From the NCBI GenBank assembly GCA_024704175.1, contig CP085629.1, forward strand, positions 3,720,001-3,784,000: a DNA stretch of 64,000 bases, read 5' to 3'. The notes below the pieces were generated by a model. The model ran no database searches. It saw nothing but the letters and a program-made list of their open reading frames with translations, and was not told the DNA's origin. Every line of letters starts with the position of its first letter. Within the stretch, counting starts at the first letter, position 1. Origin of the DNA: Paenibacillus sp. P25 (GTDB lineage Bacteria; Bacillota; Bacilli; Paenibacillales; NBRC-103111). Position numbers and translations under genes: made by a program. Shown piece by piece: positions 49,109-57,805 of this stretch.

Positions 49109-50418
49109 TTATTTATTCGCTTCCGATGCGAGGATTTGATTCGCCTTCTCTTCCGCCGACCTGAGCGCCGTATTGATATCCTGGCTCATCGCGGCGCCGA
49201 CCGCTTCGTTATACGCTTTTTCCACCAGGGAGTCGTATTTGGATTTGTATGGGACCGGCGCGAACTGATTCGTGAACACGGCCTTCAGGTTCTTGTCTTT
49301 GAACTTGCTTTCCTGGCCGAAGGCCTGCTTCACGGCGTCATTCTTCAGCACCGGCATAATGCCCTTCTTGGACAGCTTCATCTGTGCTTCTTCCGATACC
49401 AGGTATTTGATGACTTCCATAGCTTCGTCTTTATGCTTGCTGGCGGAGGTTACGCTGAAGAAGGTCGGGTATGCCTGCGAGCCTACGCCCGGCTTATCCT
49501 TCAGGGTCGGGATCGGCACCATGTCCCAGTTGATCGTTTCGTACTCTTTATTGATGAACATCGCCGAGGACAAATACATGAACATGGCCGCTTCCTGGGT
49601 GAGGAAGTTCGGCATCCGGTTGTTTTTGCTTGTAAAAGCCTCCAGTCCCGCCGCTTTGTAGGGGTAAGGAACGCCGTTTCGTAATACTTCTTCCAAAGCT
49701 CGCTGTTGACCGCCGATTTCGGGGCGTCCTCCTTCAGATACGGAAGCGACATCTGGTTCATTCTGAGCGCATGGTTGGCGGACGTCGTATAGCCTACATA
49801 GATGCTGCTCCCGTCGGTTCTGCCGAGCTTCTTGGACAGCTCGTTCAATTCGTCCCAAGTCATCTGCTCTTTGGGATAAGGGACGCCGAATTTGTCAAAA
49901 ATGTCCTTGTTGTAATACAGCACGAGGTTGTTGTTGAATACCGGCACACCCCACATTTCTTTCCCGCCGGATACGATCTTGGCCGCTTCCACGGTAACCG
50001 GCTCAAGGCTCCCCAGATCGACGTTGTGCTTCTTGATCAAATCCGACATATCCATCTGCAGCTGGTAGTTCTGCACTGTGCTGAAAATGCCGATGGAATC
50101 GTAGTACATATCGATCTGCTGGCCCGCGGTGATCATTTCCTGAATGGACGGCCCTTCCTTCTTCCAGGGCAGATAAGTCAATTTCACATTCGGAAATTTG
50201 CTCTGCACGAGATCGAGAAACCGGTCGTTGAAGCTTTCCACGGAGTCGCCGCTTGCGGATACGATGAAGAGTTCGACGGGATCGCTCCCCATTTTGTACG
50301 GCTGTGCCTTATCTGTGTCTTTCGTATTCTCCGCCGTCTTCTCCCCACCGCTGCATGCGGTAACCACAGCCAGCAGTAAGTACGGTACGAGCCACCGATA
50401 CACCTTAGCTTTTGTCAT
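49109..50418 (-). CDS. Orphan ABC solute-binding lipoprotein (frameshifted)
   Basis: Binding lipoprotein of about 436 residues: signal peptide with lipobox VVTAC, then an N-lobe (PVELFIVSASGDSVESFNDR, WGVPVFNNNLVLYYNKDIF) and C-lobe (EAAMFMYLSSAMFINKEYET). The frame breaks near 49675; the joined text reads through NGVPYPYKAAGLEAFTSKNN. No permease genes accompany it; the only neighbour in its control region is a divergent AraC regulator. A perfect cre and a palindrome lie upstream. It may share permeases encoded elsewhere. Confidence 0.85.
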
Positions 50419-50456
50419 CCTTTCATCCCCCGGAAAAATGAATAATCACCTACTCG

Positions 50457-50470
50457 TGTTAGCGCTTTCA
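50457..50470 (-). promoter_or_regulatory. Perfect cre (CcpA) site upstream of the orphan binding protein
   Basis: The minus strand reads TGAAAGCGCTAACA, which fits TGWAANCGNTNNCA at every fixed position. It lies about 40 bp upstream of the start codon and just downstream of a TATAAT -10. Confidence 0.65.
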
Positions 50471-50520
50471 TTTATGAATCCCATTATATGTAATCCAGGC
50501 GGATTCCCTATAGCACAAAA

Positions 50521-50545
50521 TTAGGATAAAATCGTTATATCCTAA
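50521..50545. promoter_or_regulatory. Palindromic operator in the binding protein/AraC divergent region
   Basis: Perfect inverted repeat TTAGGATA (50521-50528) / TATCCTAA (50538-50545), 9-base centre. It lies upstream of the binding-protein -10 region and about 90 bp before the AraC start, a likely activator site. Confidence 0.5.
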
Positions 50546-50636
50546 CATTTTCCTCACAGGCCTATGACCCTAGCCAATATCGACGCAGAAGCCGTGGAAT
50601 AAATCGTTCATTCTGAACATGGACAGGTGACTTCCG

Positions 50637-51539
50637 ATGCTGCCTTTTATACTCGCCCATACCAATGCGCGGCCTCTTCCCCCGCTTTACGTGTACTGCA
50701 TCGGCTATCACGAGCAGAAGCAAATTACAAGACCGACCGGTTTTCCCGCGTATCAGTTATTGTTCACGCGCAGAGGCGGCGGGATCTTCCGCAGGATCGG
50801 ACAAGATGAAATGATCTTGAACGCAGGCAGCATCCTGCTGTTAGGCGAAGGGGTACCGCACGAATACTTTGCGGCAAGTAAAGAGGAAGGATGGGAGCTC
50901 GGGTTTATCGGCTTTCAGGGGAACGCATCCAGCGCCGCCGCCGCTCTGGCGGGTATCGGGCAGCCAAGGATGATCCAAGAGGAGCGGTTCAGCCGGTTAT
51001 GGGAGGAGCTGATTCAGCTCTGGCACATTGTGAACGACAATGAGCCGGACAGCGTGTGGGAAGCCTCCGTGCGCTTTTATGCCATCCTGCTGTCGCTGCA
51101 GAAGGAGCAGGCGCATGAGGGGGAACAAGCGGCTCATCCTTCGCGGGGGCGACCGAACAAAGCGCTGCAGCATGCGACGCGCATCCTGGAGGAGCATTAT
51201 AACGAGAACCTGCAGCTGTCCAATGTGGCCCGTGCGGTCGGTTATTCGGTGCAGCATTTTCACCGGCTCTTCTTGGGCGCTTACGGCGTGACGCCGGGCC
51301 GGTATCTGCAAATGATCCGGTTAAGGCGGGCTCTGCAGCTTTTCCATGACTACCCCGGGATCGCCATCGAGGAAGCCGCCGGGCAGGTGGGGATGGAAAC
51401 GAGCTATTTTATCAAGATATTCAAGAAAATTTACGGCACGACGCCCAAGCAGTATGTGATGCGATATATTAGAAAAACTCCGGCTTCCCCTAATCGAATC
51501 AGAGAGCAGCCGGAGCACAGGCGACCTTATATATCATAA
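50637..51539 (+). CDS. AraC-family regulator with cupin sensor
   Basis: Intact 300-residue cytoplasmic regulator: an N-terminal cupin-type sensor (PAYQLLFTRRGGGIFRRIGQ, GSILLLGEGVPHEYF) and two AraC helix-turn-helix motifs (LQLSNVARAVGYSVQHFHRL, IEEAAGQVGMETSYFIKIF). It is divergent from the orphan binding-protein gene, which it probably activates. Its 3' end overlaps the convergent GntR gene by 13 bp. Confidence 0.9.
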   Translation: MLPFILAHTNARPLPPLYVYCIGYHEQKQITRPTGFPAYQLLFTRRGGGIFRRIGQDEMILNAGSILLLGEGVPHEYFAASKEEGWELGFIGFQGNASSAAAALAGIGQPRMIQEERFSRLWEELIQLWHIVNDNEPDSVWEASVRFYAILLSLQKEQAHEGEQAAHPSRGRPNKALQHATRILEEHYNENLQLSNVARAVGYSVQHFHRLFLGAYGVTPGRYLQMIRLRRALQLFHDYPGIAIEEAAGQVGMETSYFIKIFKKIYGTTPKQYVMRYIRKTPASPNRIREQPEHRRPYIS

Positions 51540-52252
51540 TTTACGATATAGCGGTGCAGTTCCGTATTGTAGTAGCCCTTGCTGAATTCAACGACGTTCC
51601 CCGCCTCATCGTAGGAATAACGTAGCCTCATTAACAAAGGCGTTCCTTTAGGGACTCTGAGGATCTCTTCGATCCGGGAAGGAGCGGCCGCAACGGCGAA
51701 TTCGTCCCGGTATTTGTCTAAAGCAATATCCTGATCTTCCAGCGGCTCATACAAGGACTCGGCTTTCAAAACGGGCAGCTCCAGCCCTTCTAGCCGGCCG
51801 GTCAAATCATGCGTGTAATGAATATACGGCACATCGTCAAGATAATAGAGACGCTCAATGCGGAGGCTTTGCTTCCCGAAGAGCCGGTGCGCCTCGGTTC
51901 CTTCCTCGTTAAGGATCGCCTCGGCCGACAGCCACTGCTTCTTGATGGTATGTCCTTCTTCGACCAGCACCTCCGTGAACCGTTTCCATTTGGACAGCTT
52001 GGAGACGGATATATTGCGGATCACTTTCGTCCCTTTGCCGTCGCCCTTCTCAAGAAATCCTTCCTGAGCGAGCTCCTGAACGGCGTTCCGGACGGTAATC
52101 TTGCTGACGCCGAATTCGCTTTCGAGCTGGGGCTCCGAGGGAATGTTGCTCCCCAGCGGATACACCCCATGCAGGATCCGGTCCTTGATAATATTTTTAA
52201 TCTGCAAATATAACGGCCGGTCTTTCCGGGATAAGCTCATGGGGTCTTTCAC
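51527..52252 (-). CDS. HutC-subfamily GntR regulator (UTRA)
   Basis: Intact 241-residue regulator: winged helix-turn-helix (SNIPSEPQLESEFGVSKITV, RNAVQELAQEGFLEKGDGKG) and a C-terminal UTRA effector domain (LRIERLYYLDDVPYIHYTHD, LRYSYDEAGNVVEFSKGYYN). The GTG at 52252 overlaps the kinase stop by one base (TAGTG); an ATG at 52240 is an alternative. It is the last gene of the amino-sugar-acid operon and probably its repressor, binding the twin palindromes upstream of the operon. Confidence 0.88.
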   Translation of the reverse strand: MKDPMSLSRKDRPLYLQIKNIIKDRILHGVYPLGSNIPSEPQLESEFGVSKITVRNAVQELAQEGFLEKGDGKGTKVIRNISVSKLSKWKRFTEVLVEEGHTIKKQWLSAEAILNEEGTEAHRLFGKQSLRIERLYYLDDVPYIHYTHDLTGRLEGLELPVLKAESLYEPLEDQDIALDKYRDEFAVAAAPSRIEEILRVPKGTPLLMRLRYSYDEAGNVVEFSKGYYNTELHRYIVNYDI

Positions 52253-53269
52253 TACCTTTCTACATCGCCTGCGGATTCCGTCATCGCCCGCAGGATCTCC
52301 TTCTCCGACGACATCGGGGTATCGCCGGTTACCGTATGCGCCAGCATGGCGGCGGCCGCCGCGAAGCGGACGGTCTTGTCCGGGGAATAGCCTTCCAGCT
52401 CCCCGTGGATGATCCCTGCGGTATAGGCGTCTCCCGCTCCGATCCGGTCATGGACGGCAAACCTCAGCGTGTCGGAGAAGGAGAATGCCTGATCCTTATA
52501 AAGGTAACCGCGCAAGGAATGCGTGTTGTCTCCATGGACGGAGCGGTGCGTGCCCGCCAGCACGGAGACCGCATACTCCCGGGCTACGGCCGGTATCAGT
52601 TCGACGAGTCGCTCTTCCCGCTGCGCTTTCTGCGTATTCATGCCCAGGATGTGGATCGCGTCCTTTTCGTTCATCATGACGATATCCGCCAGCTGCAGCA
52701 TGTCTTCGTAATGGGGCTTCGCCTTCGCGTATCCATCCTCTCCCCACAAGGAAGGGCGGTAATTGCAGTCGAAGATCACGAGGCCTCCGCTTTGCTTGAC
52801 CGCCTTGGCGAAGGCTTTCATATGATTCCGGACAGGATCGTTCATCGCGAGCGTAATGCCGCAGAAGTGAACGGCTTCCATATCTTGTGCGATCGCTTCG
52901 AAATCATACGTGCCTTCCGGGGCCGTATTGAAGCTGCTTTCCAGACGGTTCGTATAGGTAACGCGGCTGGGCCGGGCGCCGAACCCGTTCTCGAGAAAAT
53001 ACATGCCCATATAGTTCCCGCCCCGAAGGATTTGTGATTCCGTCAGCCCCAGCTTGCGCAGATACGCTATCGCGGCATCCCCCACCGGGTTCGCCGGCAA
53101 ACGCGACACGAGGAACCCCTCATGCCCGCATGCGCGTCAGCGCGGAGGCGACATTGACGCCCGTGCCGGAGAAAGTATACCGCAAGGTGCTGGCTTGGGA
53201 CAAGAGCTCATAGCCCGGCACCTGCAGGCGCATCATGACTTCGCCGAAGGCGGCAATCCGTTTAGGCAT
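52252..53269 (-). CDS. kdgK: PfkB-family sugar kinase, KdgK-like (frameshifted near N-terminus)
   Basis: Ribokinase-family kinase of about 338 residues that probably phosphorylates 2-keto-3-deoxygluconate to KDPG. It begins MPKRIAAFGEVMMRLQVPG, has SGTGVNVASALTRM, and the anion-hole/catalytic motif DRIGAGDAYTAGI. The frame is shifted by one extra base near 53126, after which HEGFLVSRLPANPVGDAAI continues. The start overlaps the aldolase stop by 8 bp. Presence of a kinase with DgaF- and DgaE-like enzymes but no PTS genes suggests that the substrate enters unphosphorylated. Substrate assignment is by family and context. Confidence 0.8.
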
Positions 53270-54017
53270 AGGCATCGACCAGCTTCTTCATCGTTTGCAG
53301 CGGCTCCTTAACATCCTCCGGTTTCGTATCTCCCGTTGCTTTATCGATAATCGAGGAATACACGTGCGGAATGACCAGGGGGACCTTCGCTTCCAGCGCG
53401 ATGCGCAGGACCCGTTCGAAGTTTTCTTTATCGATCCCGCCCGTCGGCTCGAGGGCAAAGCCTTCTTCACCGCAAGCCTCAGCCACGGCACGGAGCTCGT
53501 CTTCCCGGCTGAGTCCGTTCATCGGAAAATATTTCAGCGCATTGCCGCCCATATCGCGTACCAGCGCAATGGCCGCTTTCACCGGCACAATCGCCTGTTC
53601 CTCCAAGGCTGCGCTTACCGGACCGGTTGAGATATTGACGTAGCCCGGACGGCCCGTCGGGGACACGAGACTGTTGATCCAGCTGTCCCGCTCGCCCAGA
53701 TTGGCCCGGGTCGCTCCGACCGCCGGGAATACCTGGTTGATATGGTCGCCGGGGTAGCTCTTCGCGATCTCCGCTACGACGGCGGCCTGCCGGTTATCTC
53801 CAGCGCCGAGGCCGATCGAGACGGCGTCGTCGATTTCTTGCCCGTAGGCTTTCATAGCCTCTACCGCTGCTTCGACCGTAGGGTAGTTTTTGGATAGCAC
53901 GCCGACCAGGACATACCCTTCCGCCGCGGCAAACACCTCTTTGGCGTTGTTCATACTTCCGGCCAGTACATTCAGTGCGGCACGGCCTTTATAGAATCGT
54001 TTCATGATATTCGACAT
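53262..54017 (-). CDS. dgaF: KDPG aldolase, DgaF type
   Basis: Intact 251-residue TIM-barrel aldolase of the DgaF family (formerly DUF1341), which cleaves 2-keto-3-deoxygluconate 6-phosphate to pyruvate and glyceraldehyde 3-phosphate. Typical segments are FYKGRAALNVLAGSMNNAKE, DAVSIGLGAGDNRQ, NQVFPAVGATRANLG, NALKYFPMNGLSREDEL (probable Schiff-base Lys) and EPTGGIDKENF. It lies 4 bp from the DgaE-like gene and overlaps the kinase gene by 8 bp. Confidence 0.9.
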   Translation of the reverse strand: MSNIMKRFYKGRAALNVLAGSMNNAKEVFAAAEGYVLVGVLSKNYPTVEAAVEAMKAYGQEIDDAVSIGLGAGDNRQAAVVAEIAKSYPGDHINQVFPAVGATRANLGERDSWINSLVSPTGRPGYVNISTGPVSAALEEQAIVPVKAAIALVRDMGGNALKYFPMNGLSREDELRAVAEACGEEGFALEPTGGIDKENFERVLRIALEAKVPLVIPHVYSSIIDKATGDTKPEDVKEPLQTMKKLVDAYA

Positions 54018-54020
54018 CGA

Positions 54021-55124
54021 TTAGTTGCCTCCTGCCAATTCACGTATTTTTGCTGCGATAATTTGCATGTCGTCGCCTTGAAGCGGACGCGGATCGATAT
54101 CGAAGTAGCCCTGTCTTACGCCGTAGTCACGGGTATAGATGGCGATCTCTCCTTCGCGCAGCCCATCCGCAACCTTCTTGGCCGTGGTGCCGGACAGCTC
54201 CGGATCGATCTGCACGCGGCCGCGGAAAATCGCCCGCCCGGCTTCGTCCTGGACGATCGTTACCTTGACACCCTGCAGTTCATTCAGCGGCATAAGCACC
54301 TGCAAAGCTTCTTTCTCCTGTTCGCTCTTATCTTCCTTGGCCATATATTCATCCAGCGCCTGAAGCAGGCCGAAGATCGTTTCCTTGCCGACCTTCATGC
54401 TCCGTCCGATCCCGTGCAGCTGCACTTTGACCCATTCGATGTACTTCCGCTTGCCGCCGATGATGCCCGAGGTCGGGCCTTCGATGGCCTTCGAACCGCT
54501 GTAAATCGCCAGATCCGAGCACTGCACATATTTGCGGATGTCCTCTTCCGCCGCCGCATCCACAATAAGAGGAACCTGATGCCGCTGGGCGATCTCCCAT
54601 GCCTCTTCGACGGAAATCATGTTCTTCTGCACCGCATGGTGCGATTTCACATAAAGAATAGCCGCCGTATTCCCCGTGATCGCTTCTTCGATATGCTCCG
54701 CTTTACCTTCGTTGGCGTAGCCTGCTTCCACGAGCTTCCCGCCGCCCAGGTAAACCATTGTTTCCACCGGCGCGCCGTACTGCACGTTGTGACCCTTCAG
54801 CAGGATGATCTCATTGTTTGGAATCGCCTCCTGATGCAGCCGCTCACTCTTCCGGCGGTTCCCCCGCGTCACCAGCGCCGCTACCGAGAGGGCGATACCG
54901 CTCGACGCCGAGTTCACAATCACCGCCGCCTCCGAGCCCAGAATGCGGGCCACATAATCGCCGGATTTATCGACCAGGTCCGCGATCTCAACATAGCTCT
55001 GCCCGCCCTGCTTCATCGCTTCCATGACCGTATCCGTAGGAGCCGACACCCCGAGGATCGTCATCCGCCCGCTGGCATTAATGACCCGCTTCAAACCGTA
55101 TTTAGCATTCAATGAATTCGCCAT
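54021..55124 (-). CDS. dgaE: PLP-dependent ammonia-lyase, DgaE/SelA-like
   Basis: Intact 367-residue fold-type I PLP enzyme of the SelA-related family. The Schiff-base lysine is in LAIYSGSKAIEGPTSGIIGG and the cofactor Asp in PLIVDAAAEEDI; the N-terminus NAKYGLKRVINASGRMTILG is typical. The characterised relative DgaE converts D-glucosaminate 6-phosphate to KDPG plus ammonia. Here a PfkB kinase replaces the PTS, so the substrate may be an unphosphorylated amino-sugar acid giving KDG. Its 5' end overlaps the amidohydrolase gene by 23 bp. Confidence 0.88.
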   Translation of the reverse strand: MANSLNAKYGLKRVINASGRMTILGVSAPTDTVMEAMKQGGQSYVEIADLVDKSGDYVARILGSEAAVIVNSASSGIALSVAALVTRGNRRKSERLHQEAIPNNEIILLKGHNVQYGAPVETMVYLGGGKLVEAGYANEGKAEHIEEAITGNTAAILYVKSHHAVQKNMISVEEAWEIAQRHQVPLIVDAAAEEDIRKYVQCSDLAIYSGSKAIEGPTSGIIGGKRKYIEWVKVQLHGIGRSMKVGKETIFGLLQALDEYMAKEDKSEQEKEALQVLMPLNELQGVKVTIVQDEAGRAIFRGRVQIDPELSGTTAKKVADGLREGEIAIYTRDYGVRQGYFDIDPRPLQGDDMQIIAAKIRELAGGN

Positions 55125-56202
55125 TCACAACGACTCCTTTGGGTTCGATTCTTCTTGCCGCCATGCGTCTGTCGCCTTCCGAATCAATAAGCTCCACCGG
55201 TTCGTCCACCACCCGGAACAACGTTAAGTTCGCAGGTCCCCCCGTCTGGATCCGGCCCAGCTCCGGCTTCCGGAGCCACTCCGCCGCGCGGACCGTCACG
55301 GTCGCGATCACCTCTTCCAGCGAATATCCGAGGTAGAGGAATTTCGTAAGAACATTCGCCAGGCTGTAAACCGGGCCATTCAAGCGGTTGCCCCGGTATA
55401 GGTCGGTGCTGATCGTGTTCAGCCCGATCCCGTGCTTTTTGGCCGCCGCCGCGACTTGAAAAGAGAAGCTCGCCGTGCCATGGCCGACGTCGAGATGCAC
55501 GCCTCTTGCGATCGCATCCGTTAACACTTGAAGCGGGCGGCCTTCTTCGTCGAATAGATTATTTTTCTTCCCGTTCAAATAATGCGTAATGACATCCCTA
55601 CTTCTCAGCAGCGGAACGATCTCCTTGATGTCCGGAGGCCCTGAGCCGATGTGCACCATCAGAGGCAGGCCCGTTTCATCGGAAAACTTCCGCGCCAAGA
55701 CCAAAGGCTCGATGCCGCTGTCACGCACCACGCTTTTACTGATCCGCGCCTTCAGTCCCACAATGAAATCGCGATGCCGGTTGACCGCTTGCACCGCCTT
55801 CTCCCGGTCGATCCAATCGAGACTCGACAGCTCGTCGATTCTTTGCAGGCCGATCCGCGAAATGTTAAGGAAGGCGAACAGGTTGGTTTTGGCCTCCGTT
55901 CGGCTTGCCGCCAGTTCCCCAATCCGGTCGGCCCCGCAGCTGCCTGCGTCCACGATAGTGGTGACCCCCTGCTTCACTCCGATTTCATCGATTTCATCGC
56001 CGTACGGATCGAGTTCGGGAAAGGCGTGCACATGCAGATCAATCCAGCCGCTGGATACGTAACAGCCTTCGCAGTCGAATACTCGCTCCCCTTGTCCCTC
56101 TCCGGGACCGGTTACCCCGGCAATCCTGCCTTCCTCCACGATGATATCCGCCGGCTCTTCATTCACTCGCTTCACATGACGCAGTACGAGCCGTTCGCTC
56201 AT
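55102..56202 (-). CDS. Amidohydrolase/deacetylase-family metallohydrolase
   Basis: Intact 366-residue amidohydrolase-superfamily enzyme: metal ligands in WIDLHVHAFPELDPYGDE, probable carbamylated or bridging Lys region in FIVGLKARIS, further His in PLMVHIGSGPPD and DVGHGTASFS, and Asp in LNTISTDLYRGNR. The family is known in Enterococcus and Aeromonas next to DgaE/DgaF homologues. As first gene of the operon it may remove an N-acyl group from an amino-sugar acid before the lyase acts. This role is inference. Confidence 0.85.
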   Translation of the reverse strand: MSERLVLRHVKRVNEEPADIIVEEGRIAGVTGPGEGQGERVFDCEGCYVSSGWIDLHVHAFPELDPYGDEIDEIGVKQGVTTIVDAGSCGADRIGELAASRTEAKTNLFAFLNISRIGLQRIDELSSLDWIDREKAVQAVNRHRDFIVGLKARISKSVVRDSGIEPLVLARKFSDETGLPLMVHIGSGPPDIKEIVPLLRSRDVITHYLNGKKNNLFDEEGRPLQVLTDAIARGVHLDVGHGTASFSFQVAAAAKKHGIGLNTISTDLYRGNRLNGPVYSLANVLTKFLYLGYSLEEVIATVTVRAAEWLRKPELGRIQTGGPANLTLFRVVDEPVELIDSEGDRRMAARRIEPKGVVVNGEFIEC

Positions 56203-56241
56203 AGGAATTCACCTTTTTCCGTTATGAGGTTAAAAAAGATA

Positions 56242-56302
56242 TAACATTATAATGTTAAAATAGCACAGCCCGCACTCAAAGTAAATATAACGTTATAATG
56301 TT
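56242..56302 (-). promoter_or_regulatory. Promoter flanked by twin palindromic GntR operators
   Basis: TTTACT (56285-56280), 17 bases, TATTTT (56262-56257) form a fair promoter on the minus strand. A perfect 16-bp palindrome TAACATTATAATGTTA (56242-56257) lies at the start side and a near copy AACGTTATAATGTT (56289-56302, one mismatch) just upstream of the -35; centres are 46 bp apart. Confidence 0.65.
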
Positions 56303-56525
56303 TGATAAATAAACACTAGAGCTCTTGGAGCTCCAGTTGAAGTATTGAGAAAGTATCCAAAGAATATAAGTATTGGAGTGAACATAAAGTATTAGATTCG
56401 GTTAATTTCGTAAATCTTTTATTCTCTTTATATATCATTAAATATCTAATTTTAGAATCTATGATAAAATTTAACAAGCTCCATTTAGCATTGGCGGGGA
56501 AGAAATAGGAGGGACTTTCAAACGG
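56303..56525. other. AT-rich intergenic stretch
   Basis: About 220 bp clearly richer in A+T than the surrounding genes. It holds a GAGCTCTTGGAGCTC repeat near 56321 and an AGGAGGG ribosome site at its end for the next gene. I see no gene, promoter of good quality or mobile element in it. Confidence 0.5.
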
Positions 56526-56867
56526 GTGAAACCAAGGATTATTGCTATGATCGCGCTGTGTTTCATGATCGGATTTTTATTCTTTCAATGGGGGCATAAG
56601 ATCGGGCCGCCCTTTTCCATTCCTAAGGCTTTGTGGTTGATTGAGTCGGGTTCCCAAGTGCTGGTTCCCTTGAATGCGGAATCGAGCCGTTTTGTCGGGA
56701 GGCGTGGATTGTCACAGGAAGCGCTTCACGTGTATTTGCGGGAACATGGAGGTTGGACATATCGGGAGAATATGGGGAGCATGATGATCTATGAACGGGA
56801 TGGGAAAACCCTAATGGTTGAAAGCCGTTTTTCACGCGGCTATTGGTGGTATAACGTTAAGCAATAA
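56526..56867 (+). CDS. Small membrane-anchored protein of unknown function
   Basis: 113-residue protein starting at GTG, with AGGAGG about 13 bases upstream. One N-terminal membrane segment (IIAMIALCFMIGFLFFQW) is followed by a soluble domain outside the membrane (LREHGGWTYRENMGSMMIYE, SRFSRGYWWYNV). I do not recognise the family. It resembles small single-pass proteins common in Bacillales and may be a recently acquired or poorly conserved gene given its AT-rich leader. It converges on the TVP38-like gene. Confidence 0.65.
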   Translation: MKPRIIAMIALCFMIGFLFFQWGHKIGPPFSIPKALWLIESGSQVLVPLNAESSRFVGRRGLSQEALHVYLREHGGWTYRENMGSMMIYERDGKTLMVESRFSRGYWWYNVKQ

Positions 56868-56968
56868 GGCGCGGAACAAACATGATCGAATACTGCCGCC
56901 GCAAGGATCGTTCGGTCTCCTGGTTCCGCTAACGGGTACGAGCTAGTAAATGCCCGAAGCATAGCTGT

Positions 56969-57585
56969 TTAAAGCCATCGCTTCTTGAACCAGACGCGGT
57001 AGACGACGTAGACGAACGCCAAAAAAGGACATACACACCGACGGACAAAACAAGCTTGCTGGTGCCAGCCAACAGATTACTGCCGATGAACGCAAACAGG
57101 AGCATAGCCGGAATTTTTCCCAATGCGGACGCGACAGCGAATGTAACGACCGGAATGGACGTAATGGCAGGAATGACATTAACGACAGCCTGAGGGATAA
57201 CCGGGATCAGTCGAGCCAATAAAATCGTCAGGAACGGATTTTTTTCAATCGCGGCTTGGAGCTTTTCCAGCTTCTCGTACTTGGACAAGTAAGCACGGCC
57301 CTGCTTTTGAAACAAGTAGCGTGTCAGCCAAAAAACAATAACAGACGCGATGGAAGCAGCGGTCCAACTGATCAAAGCGCCAAGCAAAGGACCGTACATA
57401 AACCCAAGCATGCCGATAATTATTTTGTAGGGGATGACCGGTACGATAATAAAACCGAGCGCAGCCGCAAAAATAAGCAGAACGGGTGCATTCCCATACT
57501 CCATCCAATGCAAAATTTCATCCTTGAATACATAGACAATGAGTATGAGCACGAGATACAAGCCGATGGTGTACCATTTCTTCAT
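56969..57585 (-). CDS. TVP38/TMEM64 (DedA-like) membrane protein (frameshifted at C-terminus)
   Basis: Integral membrane protein of about 206 residues of the SNARE-associated/DedA-like superfamily, which functions in lipid scrambling or transport. Hallmarks are FIIVPVIPYKIIIGMLGFMY, GALISWTAASIASVIVFWLT and the amphipathic re-entrant motif LLARLIPVIPQAVVNVIPAI. The frame breaks at the A6 run at 57021-57026; one more base gives VYVLFLAFVYVVYRVWFKKR and a stop at 56969. No operon partner. Confidence 0.85.
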
Positions 57586-57660
57586 TTGGCAGGGTGTCTC
57601 CCTTGGTCTGAGTCTTTCTTCTGACCGTGTTGATCATACTTATTGTAACACATAAACTGG

Positions 57661-57786
57661 CCCCGGAAATCCTAACAGCGACAGACTTTGACGAGCGGGA
57701 AGTAACCCCCACTGCCTAGCGGCTTCTAAACTTAAATTTCTGCAATGGACAGCGACGAGAAGTGAATACCCACCCCTCGCGCCGCC
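57661..57786. repeat. Intergenic repeat related to the 7107-7253 element (copy B)
   Basis: From AGCGGCTTCTAA (57718) to GAATACCCACC the plus strand aligns with the minus strand of copy A (AGCGGCTTCTAA ... ATTTCCTGCA ... ACAGCGG ... GGATACCCCGCC) over about 60 bp with roughly three of four bases equal. An ACAGCGAC ... GAAGT(A/G)A ... CCCAC module also occurs twice in tandem within this copy. It fills the 220-bp gap between the TVP38-like and GH88 genes together with the TVP38 promoter. Confidence 0.6.
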
Positions 57787-57805
57787 TATACTCAGTATCC
57801 AGTCC

